39,569 bases of DNA from Sinorhizobium sp. A49 (GTDB lineage Bacteria > Pseudomonadota > Alphaproteobacteria > Rhizobiales > Rhizobiaceae): assembly GCF_002002725.1 (NCBI RefSeq), contig NZ_MUNW01000094.1:1-39569 (forward strand), in the 5' to 3' direction. The notes beneath the pieces were generated by a model. The model saw only the letters and a program-made list of their open reading frames with translations. It was not told where the DNA came from and made no database searches. The position numbers and the translations under genes are program-made. Below, one piece after another: positions 26,095-33,073 of this stretch (within the stretch, counting starts at the first letter, position 1; each line of letters opens with the position of its first letter).

Positions 26095-26750
26095 GCACGC
26101 ACCAACCGGTAGCCAAGGCCGCGTTCGGTCTCGATCACATGCGCTCCGAGCTTCTTGCGCAGCCGGCTGACATGCACTTCGATCGCATTGCTGTCGATCT
26201 CCGTATCGAAGGAATAGAGCCTTTCCTCAAGCTGCGCCTTGGAAAAGAGTTGCCCGGGACGCTGCAGGAAGGCTTCGAACAGAACCCATTCGCGCGCGGT
26301 CAGAATGACCGACTTGCCGCTAAGGGCCACACTTCGCGCAGCAAGATCGATTGTAAGCGGGCCGAGCGTGAGGATGGGATTGGGGTTGCCCGTGTAACGA
26401 CGAGCCACGGAGCCGATACGCGCTGAAAGTTCGGCGAGATCGAAGGGCTTCACCATGTAGTCGTCAGCACCGGCATTGAGCCCGGCAATCCGGTCGGAAA
26501 CCTGGTCGAGCGCTGTCAGGATCATCACGGGCGTGACATCGCCACGGCCACGCAGCGCTTTGAGAAAGGGAACGCCCAAGCCGTCAGGCAACATCAGATC
26601 CAGGAGAAGCAGATCGTAGGCGGCTGAGGAAAGCGCGTCTCCCGCCCGGTCCAGCCTGACCACCCAATCGACAGAATGGCCATCAGCAGCGATCTGGTCA
26701 CGGATCGCGGCACCCAGCGCCGTATCGTCTTCGACAAGCAGTACCCGCAT
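26091..26750 (-). CDS. OmpR/PhoB-family response regulator
   Basis: Regulator of 219 residues. The receiver domain (1-118) has the acidic pocket VEDD, the phospho-acceptor Asp in LLLLDLMLPDGLG, the switch Thr in ILTALD and Lys in YMVKPFD. The C-terminal winged helix ends EVHVSRLRKKLGAHVIETERGLGYRL. ATG 26750 is chosen because AGGAGGA lies upstream and MRVLLVEDD is the family start. It heads the leftward operon. A 127-base divergent promoter region separates it from the PepSY gene, so it probably controls both directions. Confidence 0.95.
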   Translation of the reverse strand: MRVLLVEDDTALGAAIRDQIAADGHSVDWVVRLDRAGDALSSAAYDLLLLDLMLPDGLGVPFLKALRGRGDVTPVMILTALDQVSDRIAGLNAGADDYMVKPFDLAELSARIGSVARRYTGNPNPILTLGPLTIDLAARSVALSGKSVILTAREWVLFEAFLQRPGQLFSKAQLEERLYSFDTEIDSNAIEVHVSRLRKKLGAHVIETERGLGYRLVRA

Positions 26751-26877
26751 TTTTTCCTCCTGGCTCAATCCCGCTGTGCGCCCGCCAGCTTACGGGAAGC
26801 TGAAGCAATCTCTCACCCTTTGTAAGGTGCCAGTCAGATTGCGGGACCATTCATTGTTCCAACGAACCGAGGAACAG
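26751..26877. promoter_or_regulatory. Divergent control region between the two metal/redox operons
   Basis: A 127-base spacer between back-to-back genes. It contains CTTAC near 26789 and an imperfect palindrome CACCCTTTGTAAGGTG around 26816-26831. OmpR-family regulators of the QseB/PmrA group bind CTTA-type repeats, so this is the likely binding region of the adjacent response regulator. The exact promoter elements are not clear. Confidence 0.5.
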
Positions 26878-27159
26878 ATGATGAAAACCGTCCTCCTGCC
26901 CACAGTTGCTCTAGCCCTCATGGCTGCCACGTCCACTCAGGCAAGGGACGATTGCGACAGTGCGATTGCCACGTGGCAGCCACGCGAAGCCGTGCGCGCC
27001 ATGGCTGAGGATCGCGGCTGGAGGCTGAAGCGGATCAAGATCGACGATGGCTGTTACGAAGTCTACGGCACTGACAGGCAGGGCCAGCGCTTCGAGGCGA
27101 AAATTGATCCCGCCACCCTCGAGATCATCGAAATCGAAAATGAGGACGAAGAGCGCTGA
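26878..27159 (+). CDS. Small periplasmic PepSY-domain protein
   Basis: Exported protein of 93 residues. The signal peptide MMKTVLLPTVALALMAATSTQA is followed by one PepSY unit: WQPREAVRAMAEDRGWRLKRIKIDDGCYEVYGTD and then IDPATLEIIEIE. Two Cys residues (DDCD and DGCY) could pair. ATG 26878 has GAGGAA just upstream; the longer frame start at 26776 would cross the promoter. Such single-PepSY proteins are commonly paired with QseBC/PmrAB-like two-component genes and may modulate the sensor kinase. First gene of the rightward operon. Confidence 0.85.
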   Translation: MMKTVLLPTVALALMAATSTQARDDCDSAIATWQPREAVRAMAEDRGWRLKRIKIDDGCYEVYGTDRQGQRFEAKIDPATLEIIEIENEDEER

Positions 27160-27221
27160 TCGCGCCTGCGTCTCACTCCCTAGCGCCTAACCTCTCTCTC
27201 AACCTACACAGGAGATTCTTG

Positions 27222-27521
27222 ATGACATACCGCAATCTACTTTTGGCCGCCTGCGCAGGCACTGCCATTCTGGTCGCATTCGGCAGCATGGCGATGCCGT
27301 TCGACGCTTTCGAGCGGAATGCAAAATCCGCAATCACCCTGATCGACGACGATGGCGACGACGATGACGGTCAGCGGGAGGCATCGGACGACTGCGGCGG
27401 CGACGATGATGATGACGACTGTGGTGCCAACGGCGGCGCCATGCAGCAGCCGCAAAGCGCGACCCCGCCGGCCAACGGCTTGTTTGCGCCAGGTACGAAG
27501 CCAACCGTGCAGATGAACTGA
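27222..27521 (+). CDS. Secreted Asp-rich protein, probable metal binder
   Basis: Protein of 99 residues, not assignable to a named family. A hydrophobic N-terminal segment (LLLAACAGTAILVAFGSMA) acts as a signal peptide or anchor. A very acidic stretch follows: DDDGDDDDG, then DDCGGDDDDDDCG, with two cysteines bracketing six aspartates. The tail is Pro/Ala-rich (PQSATPPANGLFAPG). ATG 27222 has AGGAGA nine bases upstream; the TTG one codon earlier is rejected. It sits between the PepSY and DUF2271 genes, with gaps of 62 and 27 bases. The acidic run resembles the acidic insert in the neighbouring sensor kinase. Periplasmic cation buffering is inference. Confidence 0.75.
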   Translation: MTYRNLLLAACAGTAILVAFGSMAMPFDAFERNAKSAITLIDDDGDDDDGQREASDDCGGDDDDDDCGANGGAMQQPQSATPPANGLFAPGTKPTVQMN

Positions 27522-27548
27522 CCCTGTCCGCCTGCGAAGGAGAATGAA

Positions 27549-28019
27549 ATGAAGTCCCTTCTTGCCATGCTCGCCGTCACCACGGCCCTCACCCTTCCCG
27601 GCATTGCCAGCGCCGGCCAGGTGACATTCACCACCACAATGCGTGATTACGGCGGCCCTGGCGCCTACCTCGCCTATTACGTCACCGATGCCAGTGGCAA
27701 ATATGCAGGCAGCCTTTGGATGGCGGGCGGAAAAGCAAAGTACTACCAGCATCTGAGCGGCTGGACCCGGGCGACGGCCGGAAACACGGTGGAGATCAAC
27801 GGCATTACCGGCGCCAGTGTCGGTGCCGGGCGGTCGCTGAGCATCACGCTGGATCTCGCCGATACGCTGTTTGATGCCGGTTACCAGTTGCACATTGATT
27901 CCGCTGTCGAAGACATGCGCGACGCCCCGAACGAGATTGTCGTGCCGCTGACAGCGGATGGGGTCGGAAAGCCTGTGAGCGGCACCCGTTACATCGCCGA
28001 CTTCACCTACGCCCGCTGA
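27549..28019 (+). CDS. DUF2271 periplasmic protein with flavinylation-like TGAS motif
   Basis: Exported protein of 156 residues. The signal peptide MKSLLAMLAVTTALTLPGIASA is followed by a DUF2271 domain (GQVTFTTTMRDYGG, YVTDASGKYAGSLWMAG, YYQHLSGW). Residues 84-90 read NGITGAS, which fits the [S/T]GA[S/T] sequence whose hydroxyl residue receives FMN from ApbE. DUF2271 proteins have been linked by genomic surveys to ApbE and to PepSY-type transmembrane reductases. Both genes follow directly here: the reductase starts 18 bases after this stop and ApbE comes next. It is therefore a likely covalent flavoprotein carrying electrons in the periplasm. The acceptor is unknown. Confidence 0.85.
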   Translation: MKSLLAMLAVTTALTLPGIASAGQVTFTTTMRDYGGPGAYLAYYVTDASGKYAGSLWMAGGKAKYYQHLSGWTRATAGNTVEINGITGASVGAGRSLSITLDLADTLFDAGYQLHIDSAVEDMRDAPNEIVVPLTADGVGKPVSGTRYIADFTYAR

Positions 28020-28037
28020 ACAGGAAGGACGCGTGTC

Positions 28038-30236
28038 ATGATCCGGTCACTCCACCGTTGGTTCGGGCTGATTGCCGCTGTGCTTCTGATCACGGTCGCG
28101 CTGAGCGGCATGGTCCTATCGATCTTTCCGACAGCCGAGGCACTGACCCGGCCTGCGCCGCAGGCGATCAGCGTTGCGGAACTCGCGGCCCGCGTCCAGT
28201 CGGCGGAACCTACGGTGGAGCAGATCAGACGGTCTCCATCGGGTCGCATCACCGCCTACTATTTCGAGGGTGACCAGCCTGCCTCTGCTGTCATCGATCC
28301 CGCCACGGGAAAGCCTGCCGGCAGCGCCGACACAACGCCTCTCCAACGCTGGATGACCAATTTCCATCGATCGCTGATGCTGGACGATACAGGGCGCCTG
28401 ATCACAGCAGGTGGGGCCGCGGCGATGCTTGCGCTATCCATATCCGGTCTCTTCCTGCTGGCACGGCGCGCCGGCGGATGGCGGTTCTTCTTCGCGCCGA
28501 TGCGCGGCACCGGCAATGGGAAGCTTCACGCCGTCGTCTCACGGCTTGCCCTACCCGGTCTTTTCCTCTCTTCGTTGACGGCACTGTGGATGACCGCGAC
28601 GACCTTCGGCCTTCTGCCGGAAGGCTCTTCAGCGCCCGTCTTTCCAGCACAGGTGAGCGGACAGACCGGCGTAGTCCCTTCCGCAGTTCCCACACTACAA
28701 GCCATCCCCATGGATGAACTGCGTTCCTTGAGCTTCCCGGCGGCTGGCGATGCGACCGATGTCTTCACACTGAAGACGGCTTCCGGCGAAGGCTATCTCG
28801 ACCAAGGGACAGGCGCGCTTCTCGGCTGGACTGATGCCGGCTGGATCGATAGCGTCTCCCATCTCGTCACAATGCTGCATACCGGCCAAGGCATGGCCTG
28901 GCTTGGCCTGCTGCTGGGCTTGTCGGCGCTTGGCGTACCGGTGCTTGGCTGGAGCGGCTTCTCGGTCTGGCTTGCCGGCCGGCGGACGGGCAAGGCCACA
29001 TCCGTGCCCGCCGGCAACGCAGACACTATTCTCCTCGTCGCCAGCGAGGGCGGAACGACGCGCGGCTTTACAGCCACACTTCAGACCGCACTTTCAGCAC
29101 AGGGACTTCGAGTGCATGTCGGATCGATGTCGGGATTCGATGCCAGCTTGTGGCCGAAGGCAACGCGGATCATCCTTCTTGCCGCGACCTATGGCGATGG
29201 CGCGGCACCCGCTTCGGCAAGTGGTTTTCTCCGCGACTTCAAAGGATCTCCGGCAAAACCCGGCCTGTCACTTGCCGTCCTCGGCTTTGGTGATCGCAGC
29301 TTCCCGGCCTTCTGTGGCTTTGCGGCAGAGATCGCGCGGACCGCTGACGAAAAGGGCTGGTCGCAGCTTCTCCCATTTGCCACGGTGGATCGCCAGTCAC
29401 CCCAGGATTTCGCCCGCTGGGGACGCAATCTTGCGCAGACGCTCGGCCTCGATTTCGAGCTGAACCATCAACCGGTTGCGCAGAAGACCTCGCAATTCGC
29501 GCTGATATCGCGCCGCGACTACGGTGCCGACGTGCAGGCGCTGACCACAATCCTGCGCTTTGCCCTGCCAAAAACTTCTCTTTGGCAACGCCTGACGGGT
29601 CAAGGGCTGCCGCATTTTGAGGCTGGAGACCTGATCGGCGTAGTGCCACAAGGCTCCGACCTGCCGCGCCTCTACTCACTGGCATCAGGTACCAGGGACG
29701 GCTTTATCGAAATCTGCGTGCGCAAGCAGGCAGGCGGCCTCTGTTCCGGCCAACTGACCGCCCTGGAGCCGGGCGACACGATGACCGCCTTCGTCCGACC
29801 GAACCCGGCTTTCCGCCCCGTGCGGGGTCGCAAGCCGGTCATCCTCATTGGAGCTGGCACCGGGATCGGCCCATTGGCGGGCTTCGCGCGGGCCAATCAG
29901 GCGAAACAGCCCATGCATCTTTACTTCGGCGCCCGTCACCCCGCCAGCGATGCACTCTACGCAGAAGAGCTTTCTGGCTGGAAGGAGGACGGCCGCCTTG
30001 CATCGGTTTCGATGGCCTATTCGCGGACAGCGACGCCTGCCTATGTGCAGTATATCGTGCGCAAGGACGCGGCAAGGCTCGGCATGCTGATCGCCGCCGG
30101 TGGGCAGGTTCTCGTCTGCGGTGGACGGGAAATGGCTTCAGGCGTGGCCGCCGCTCTTGCCGAAAGTCTCGCCCTGCAAGGTATGACCCTTGCCACTTTG
30201 AAAGCAGAGGGTCGTTATGCCGAAGACGTTTACTGA
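28038..30236 (+). CDS. Membrane PepSY-flavodoxin-FNR oxidoreductase
   Basis: Fusion of 732 residues that moves electrons from cytosolic NADPH across the inner membrane. TM1 is at about 9-30 and a periplasmic PepSY domain at 38-100. Further membrane segments lie at about 122-143, 170-190 and 286-312. The PepSY-TM histidines FHRSL (His110) and MLHTG (His281) are candidate heme ligands. A flavodoxin-like FMN domain (329-470: LLVASEGGTTRGF, AATYGDG, VLGFGDRSF) is followed by an FNR-like domain (about 490-732). The latter has FAD motif RLYSLAS, NADPH motifs IGAGTGIGPLAGF and LYFGARHPASD, CGGREMA and a C-terminal VY. It is built like sulfite-reductase or P450-reductase flavoproteins fused to a PepSY membrane unit. 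It overlaps ApbE by 20 bases. Confidence 0.92.
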   Translation: MIRSLHRWFGLIAAVLLITVALSGMVLSIFPTAEALTRPAPQAISVAELAARVQSAEPTVEQIRRSPSGRITAYYFEGDQPASAVIDPATGKPAGSADTTPLQRWMTNFHRSLMLDDTGRLITAGGAAAMLALSISGLFLLARRAGGWRFFFAPMRGTGNGKLHAVVSRLALPGLFLSSLTALWMTATTFGLLPEGSSAPVFPAQVSGQTGVVPSAVPTLQAIPMDELRSLSFPAAGDATDVFTLKTASGEGYLDQGTGALLGWTDAGWIDSVSHLVTMLHTGQGMAWLGLLLGLSALGVPVLGWSGFSVWLAGRRTGKATSVPAGNADTILLVASEGGTTRGFTATLQTALSAQGLRVHVGSMSGFDASLWPKATRIILLAATYGDGAAPASASGFLRDFKGSPAKPGLSLAVLGFGDRSFPAFCGFAAEIARTADEKGWSQLLPFATVDRQSPQDFARWGRNLAQTLGLDFELNHQPVAQKTSQFALISRRDYGADVQALTTILRFALPKTSLWQRLTGQGLPHFEAGDLIGVVPQGSDLPRLYSLASGTRDGFIEICVRKQAGGLCSGQLTALEPGDTMTAFVRPNPAFRPVRGRKPVILIGAGTGIGPLAGFARANQAKQPMHLYFGARHPASDALYAEELSGWKEDGRLASVSMAYSRTATPAYVQYIVRKDAARLGMLIAAGGQVLVCGGREMASGVAAALAESLALQGMTLATLKAEGRYAEDVY

Positions 30237-31158
30237 ACTGACCCGTCACGCTCTGAACGGACCAACCATGGGCACGCGCTGGTCGGCACTCTTCCACATG
30301 CCGGCTGACGTTGACATCGCACCCGTGCAAACGGCCATGGCGGCCGCCGTCGACGAGGTCGATGGGCAGATGTCGACCTGGAAACCGGGCAGCGATCTCA
30401 ACCGGCTAAACGCTGCACGTCCGGGCGAGTGGATCACGCTGCCGGATCGGTTGCTCGCTGTTTTGTCCGCCGGACTTGCTATCGGCCACGCCTCGGGTGG
30501 CGCTTTCGATATCGGCATGGGCGATGCCGTCACCGCCTGGGGCTTCGGACCAGATGCAGCCGATCAGCAGCGGATCAAGGCCGCCCGCGTCATGGAACGG
30601 CTCGCCTCACATGAAGGGCTGGAACTAGACAGTGCCGGAGGACGGGGCCGAAAACATGCTGAACTGCAATTTGATCTGAACGGCATTGCCAAGGGTTATG
30701 GTGTCGACCGGCTGACGGAGGTGGCGCGCGAGCACGGGATCAGCGCAGGCCTCTTTGCCATAGACGGCGAACTGCGAGCGCTCGGCACCCAGCCAGATGG
30801 GCACGCCTGGACCATCGCCATAGAGGAACCCGCTTTCGACACCCGTGCCCCACACTCGATCCTGGAGTTGCGCGATGCGGCCGTCGCCACATCGGGTGAC
30901 TACCGCCACTGGATAGATGTCGACAACCGGCGCCTGTCGCATACCATGGACCCACGTCTCGGCATGCCGCTCACCCAGTCGCCCGCCTCAGTGACCGTCA
31001 TCGCGAACGATTGCATGAGCGCCGACGCCTGGGCAACGGCGATGATGGTTCTTGGCAAGGACCGCGGTCTGCCGCTCGCCGAAAAGCTCGGGCTTTCCGT
31101 CCTGTTCCTGTACCATGGGTCTGCAGAGGCTGCCGGGTGCGGCCTGTTTGCGCCCTGA
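30217..31158 (+). CDS. apbE: FAD:protein FMN transferase (ApbE family)
   Basis: Enzyme of 313 residues that uses FAD to attach FMN to a Ser/Thr of target proteins. Family features are GPTMGTRW at the N-terminus, DLNGIAKGYGVDRL, IDGELRALG (the usual GG.. pocket), SHTMDPRLGMP and the Mg-binding SADAWATAMMVL. AGAGGG precedes the ATG, which lies inside the reductase gene, so translation is coupled. There is no signal peptide or lipobox, although most ApbE proteins are exported. It could act in the cytosol before export or on a cytosolic target. The nearest candidate substrate is the DUF2271 protein encoded two genes upstream. Confidence 0.93.
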   Translation: MPKTFTELTRHALNGPTMGTRWSALFHMPADVDIAPVQTAMAAAVDEVDGQMSTWKPGSDLNRLNAARPGEWITLPDRLLAVLSAGLAIGHASGGAFDIGMGDAVTAWGFGPDAADQQRIKAARVMERLASHEGLELDSAGGRGRKHAELQFDLNGIAKGYGVDRLTEVAREHGISAGLFAIDGELRALGTQPDGHAWTIAIEEPAFDTRAPHSILELRDAAVATSGDYRHWIDVDNRRLSHTMDPRLGMPLTQSPASVTVIANDCMSADAWATAMMVLGKDRGLPLAEKLGLSVLFLYHGSAEAAGCGLFAP

Positions 31159-31236
31159 CATGTCCCGTGACAGCCCCCGCATCATTGTTTTTCCACACTC
31201 CTCAATCACAGCCAAGCCTCTGAATGGAACCATGCC

Positions 31237-31932
31237 ATGTCCCGTCTGCACACGGAAAATCATCTCGTCTCGCGCATCGGCTGGCTGCGGGCTGCAGTGC
31301 TCGGAGCCAATGACGGGATCGTCTCGACGGCAAGCCTGATCGTCGGGGTCGCCTCCGCTTCCGCAGCATCCTCCGATGTCCTTGTGGCGGCCATTGCCGG
31401 TATGGTTGCTGGCGCAATGTCGATGGCCGCTGGCGAATATGTCTCCGTCAGTTCACAGGCCGACACCGAGGCGGCCGACATGGCTCGTGAACGCCGAGAA
31501 CTTGAAACCATGCCGGAAGCTGAGCTGGAGGAACTAACCCAGATTTACGTGACACGCGGTCTTACCCTCGACCTTGCCCTGCAGGTTGCCGAGCAACTGA
31601 CCGCCGACAATGCGCTTGACGCGCATGCCCGCGATGAACTGGGCATTGTCGAGCATATGACCGCCCGCCCGATCGAGGCGGCACTGACGTCAGCTATGAC
31701 CTTTGCAATCGGTGCGGCGCTACCCTTGGCACTGGTGTTCGTTTGGCCAAAAGATACGCTTGTCCCTGCGGTCTCGATCGCGTCGCTCCTCTTCCTCGCG
31801 CTCCTCGGTGCCATCGGCGCCAAAGCGGGCGGTGCGAACATGCTCAAGGCGACCGCACGTGTAACATTCTGGGGAGCAGCTGCCATGGCACTCACCGCAG
31901 GTATTGGTGCCCTTGTGGGGACGACCGTATAG
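31237..31932 (+). CDS. VIT/CCC1-family iron/manganese transporter
   Basis: Integral membrane protein of 231 residues. N-terminal segments include LRAAVLGANDGIVSTASLIVG and AAIAGMVAGAMSMAAGEYVSVSSQADTE, the conserved metal-path signature of the VIT1/CCC1 family. A cytosolic metal-binding helical region of about 70 residues (rich in Glu, RERRELETMPEAELEEL) follows, then three more membrane segments. Family members export Fe2+ or Mn2+ from the cytosol in exchange for protons. Last gene of the rightward operon, 78 bases after apbE. It supports an iron or manganese role for the whole cluster. Confidence 0.93.
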   Translation: MSRLHTENHLVSRIGWLRAAVLGANDGIVSTASLIVGVASASAASSDVLVAAIAGMVAGAMSMAAGEYVSVSSQADTEAADMARERRELETMPEAELEELTQIYVTRGLTLDLALQVAEQLTADNALDAHARDELGIVEHMTARPIEAALTSAMTFAIGAALPLALVFVWPKDTLVPAVSIASLLFLALLGAIGAKAGGANMLKATARVTFWGAAAMALTAGIGALVGTTV

Positions 31933-31983
31933 GTGAGCAAAAGGACAGACTGCTAAAGCGATTCAGCTGCCTGCACCGTCTCA

Positions 31984-32003
31984 CGCCTTGAAGAGAATCG
32001 AAC
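31984..32003. repeat. Island-flanking direct repeat, right copy
   Basis: CGCCTTGAAGAGAATCGAAC, 18 of 20 identical to 20340-20359. It lies 51 bases after the VIT gene stop. Together the two copies bracket the arsA-to-VIT block. Confidence 0.5.
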
Positions 32004-32180
32004 CCGCCGTCCGTTTTCTTTCCGGGCGTGCGGCTCACAAATAACTATGCCAAAAGTCACGAGCGCACGGATCCTCGCAACGTCACGGGTGCACGGGCAT
32101 GCAAGGTAGCGATCGGACCCATCGAGCGACTCGCACCTAGTAGGCTCTAGACACGCGGCTCGTATTTGCTGAGAAATAAC

Positions 32181-32230
32181 GCTTGCAGAAATAGCAAGCA
32201 CCCCTATATTTGCTAGCATGAACAGCAAGC
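32181..32230 (+). promoter_or_regulatory. hicA promoter with palindromic operator, probably leaderless transcript
   Basis: TTGCAG (32183-32188), a 16-base spacer and TATATT (32205-32210) make a good sigma-70 promoter. The hicA ATG begins 8 bases after the -10 box, so the transcript would have little or no leader, and no ribosome site is visible. GCTTGC (32181-32186) and GCAAGC (32194-32199) form a palindrome over the -35. TTGCT/AGCAA arms at 32210-32214 and 32224-32228 flank the start. Both are candidate HicB sites. Confidence 0.6.
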
Positions 32231-32472
32231 AGAAAAAGACTCTCGTGGCGGTTTTCAAAGATCCGGTCTCGGGAACCATCGAGTGGGCCGCTTTAGAAAA
32301 CCTGCTTGTCGCTGCCGACGCGAACGTCATCGAAGGAAACGGCTCTCGCGTTAAGTTTGAAAAGGACGGCATAATCGCGAGCTTCCATCGTCCCCATCCC
32401 AACAAGGAGGCAAAGCGTTACCAGGTTCGCGATGCTCGCGAGTTCCTGACGCAAATTGGAGTAGAACCATGA
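32218..32472 (+). CDS. hicA: HicA-family toxin
   Basis: Toxin of 84 residues, a small dsRBD-like fold that cleaves mRNA. Features are IEWAALENLLVAADANVIEGNGSRVKF and FHRPHPNKEAKRYQVRDAREFL. In classical HicA the GSH motif supplies the catalytic His; here the position reads GSRVKF, with Arg, as in a recognised sub-group that has FHRPHP downstream. Activity may depend on a different His. The stop overlaps hicB in ATGA. No Shine-Dalgarno sequence is seen upstream. Confidence 0.88.
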   Translation: MNSKQKKTLVAVFKDPVSGTIEWAALENLLVAADANVIEGNGSRVKFEKDGIIASFHRPHPNKEAKRYQVRDAREFLTQIGVEP

Positions 32473-32825
32473 ACACCATGACTTACAACGGTTATCACGC
32501 TCGCATAGAGTTCGACGCGGAGGATGAACTGTTCTTCGGTAAGATTGCAGGCATTTCTGACGTAGTCGGGTTTCACGGGGACAGCGTTGGTGAGCTGAAG
32601 AAGGCATTCCACGAGGCTGTCGACGATTACCTTGAGGCCTGCACGAGCATCGGCAAAGAGCCTCAAAAGCCCTATTCAGGCAAGATGATGTTTCGTGTTG
32701 CTCCTGAAGTGCATCGCCGGGCTGCTTTGGCGGCCGAACTTTCGGGAAAAAGCCTCAATCAGTGGGCCGAGGAGGCACTGGAAGAGGCCGCGGCGCACTT
32801 CTCTGAAGCTCGTCTTTCAGCGTAG
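32469..32825 (+). CDS. hicB: HicB-family antitoxin
   Basis: Antitoxin of 118 residues. The N-terminal part is a degraded RNase H-like fold (YHARIEFDAEDELFFGKIAGISDVVGFHGDSV, ELKKAFHEAVDDYLEAC). The C-terminal part is a ribbon-helix-helix DNA-binding domain (GKMMFRVAPEVHRRAALAAELSGKSLNQWAEEAL). It neutralises HicA and represses the promoter. The order toxin-antitoxin with a 4-base overlap is the usual HicAB layout. Confidence 0.92.
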   Translation: MNTMTYNGYHARIEFDAEDELFFGKIAGISDVVGFHGDSVGELKKAFHEAVDDYLEACTSIGKEPQKPYSGKMMFRVAPEVHRRAALAAELSGKSLNQWAEEALEEAAAHFSEARLSA

Positions 32826-32890
32826 CGCGTCCATTGGGTGCAGGATGGCCGCAGACTCCATTCGGCCATTCTGTTCCCCACAAGGCTGGC

Positions 32891-32913
32891 ATTCCACTCG
32901 ATACGTTATGCGA
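32891..32913 (+). repeat. Recurring 23-bp motif, copy 4
   Basis: ATTCC, ACT, then CGATACGTTATGCGA: two substitutions from the consensus. It lies 65 bases downstream of hicB in the 248-base spacer before the nucleotidyltransferase gene, where I see nothing else. Confidence 0.75.
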
Positions 32914-33073
32914 CCCTGAACGCACAAACCCGCTGCGCCCGAGCAGAGCTCCAGTCACTACTTGGCAAGGTAAGCGTCGACCGTAATTGAGCCATTGGTT
33001 CCGCGATCCAAAGATCGGCATCGGCGCGGGTTTTTGGTCAGAAACGAGCTGCTAATAATAATTCGGTGGAGCC

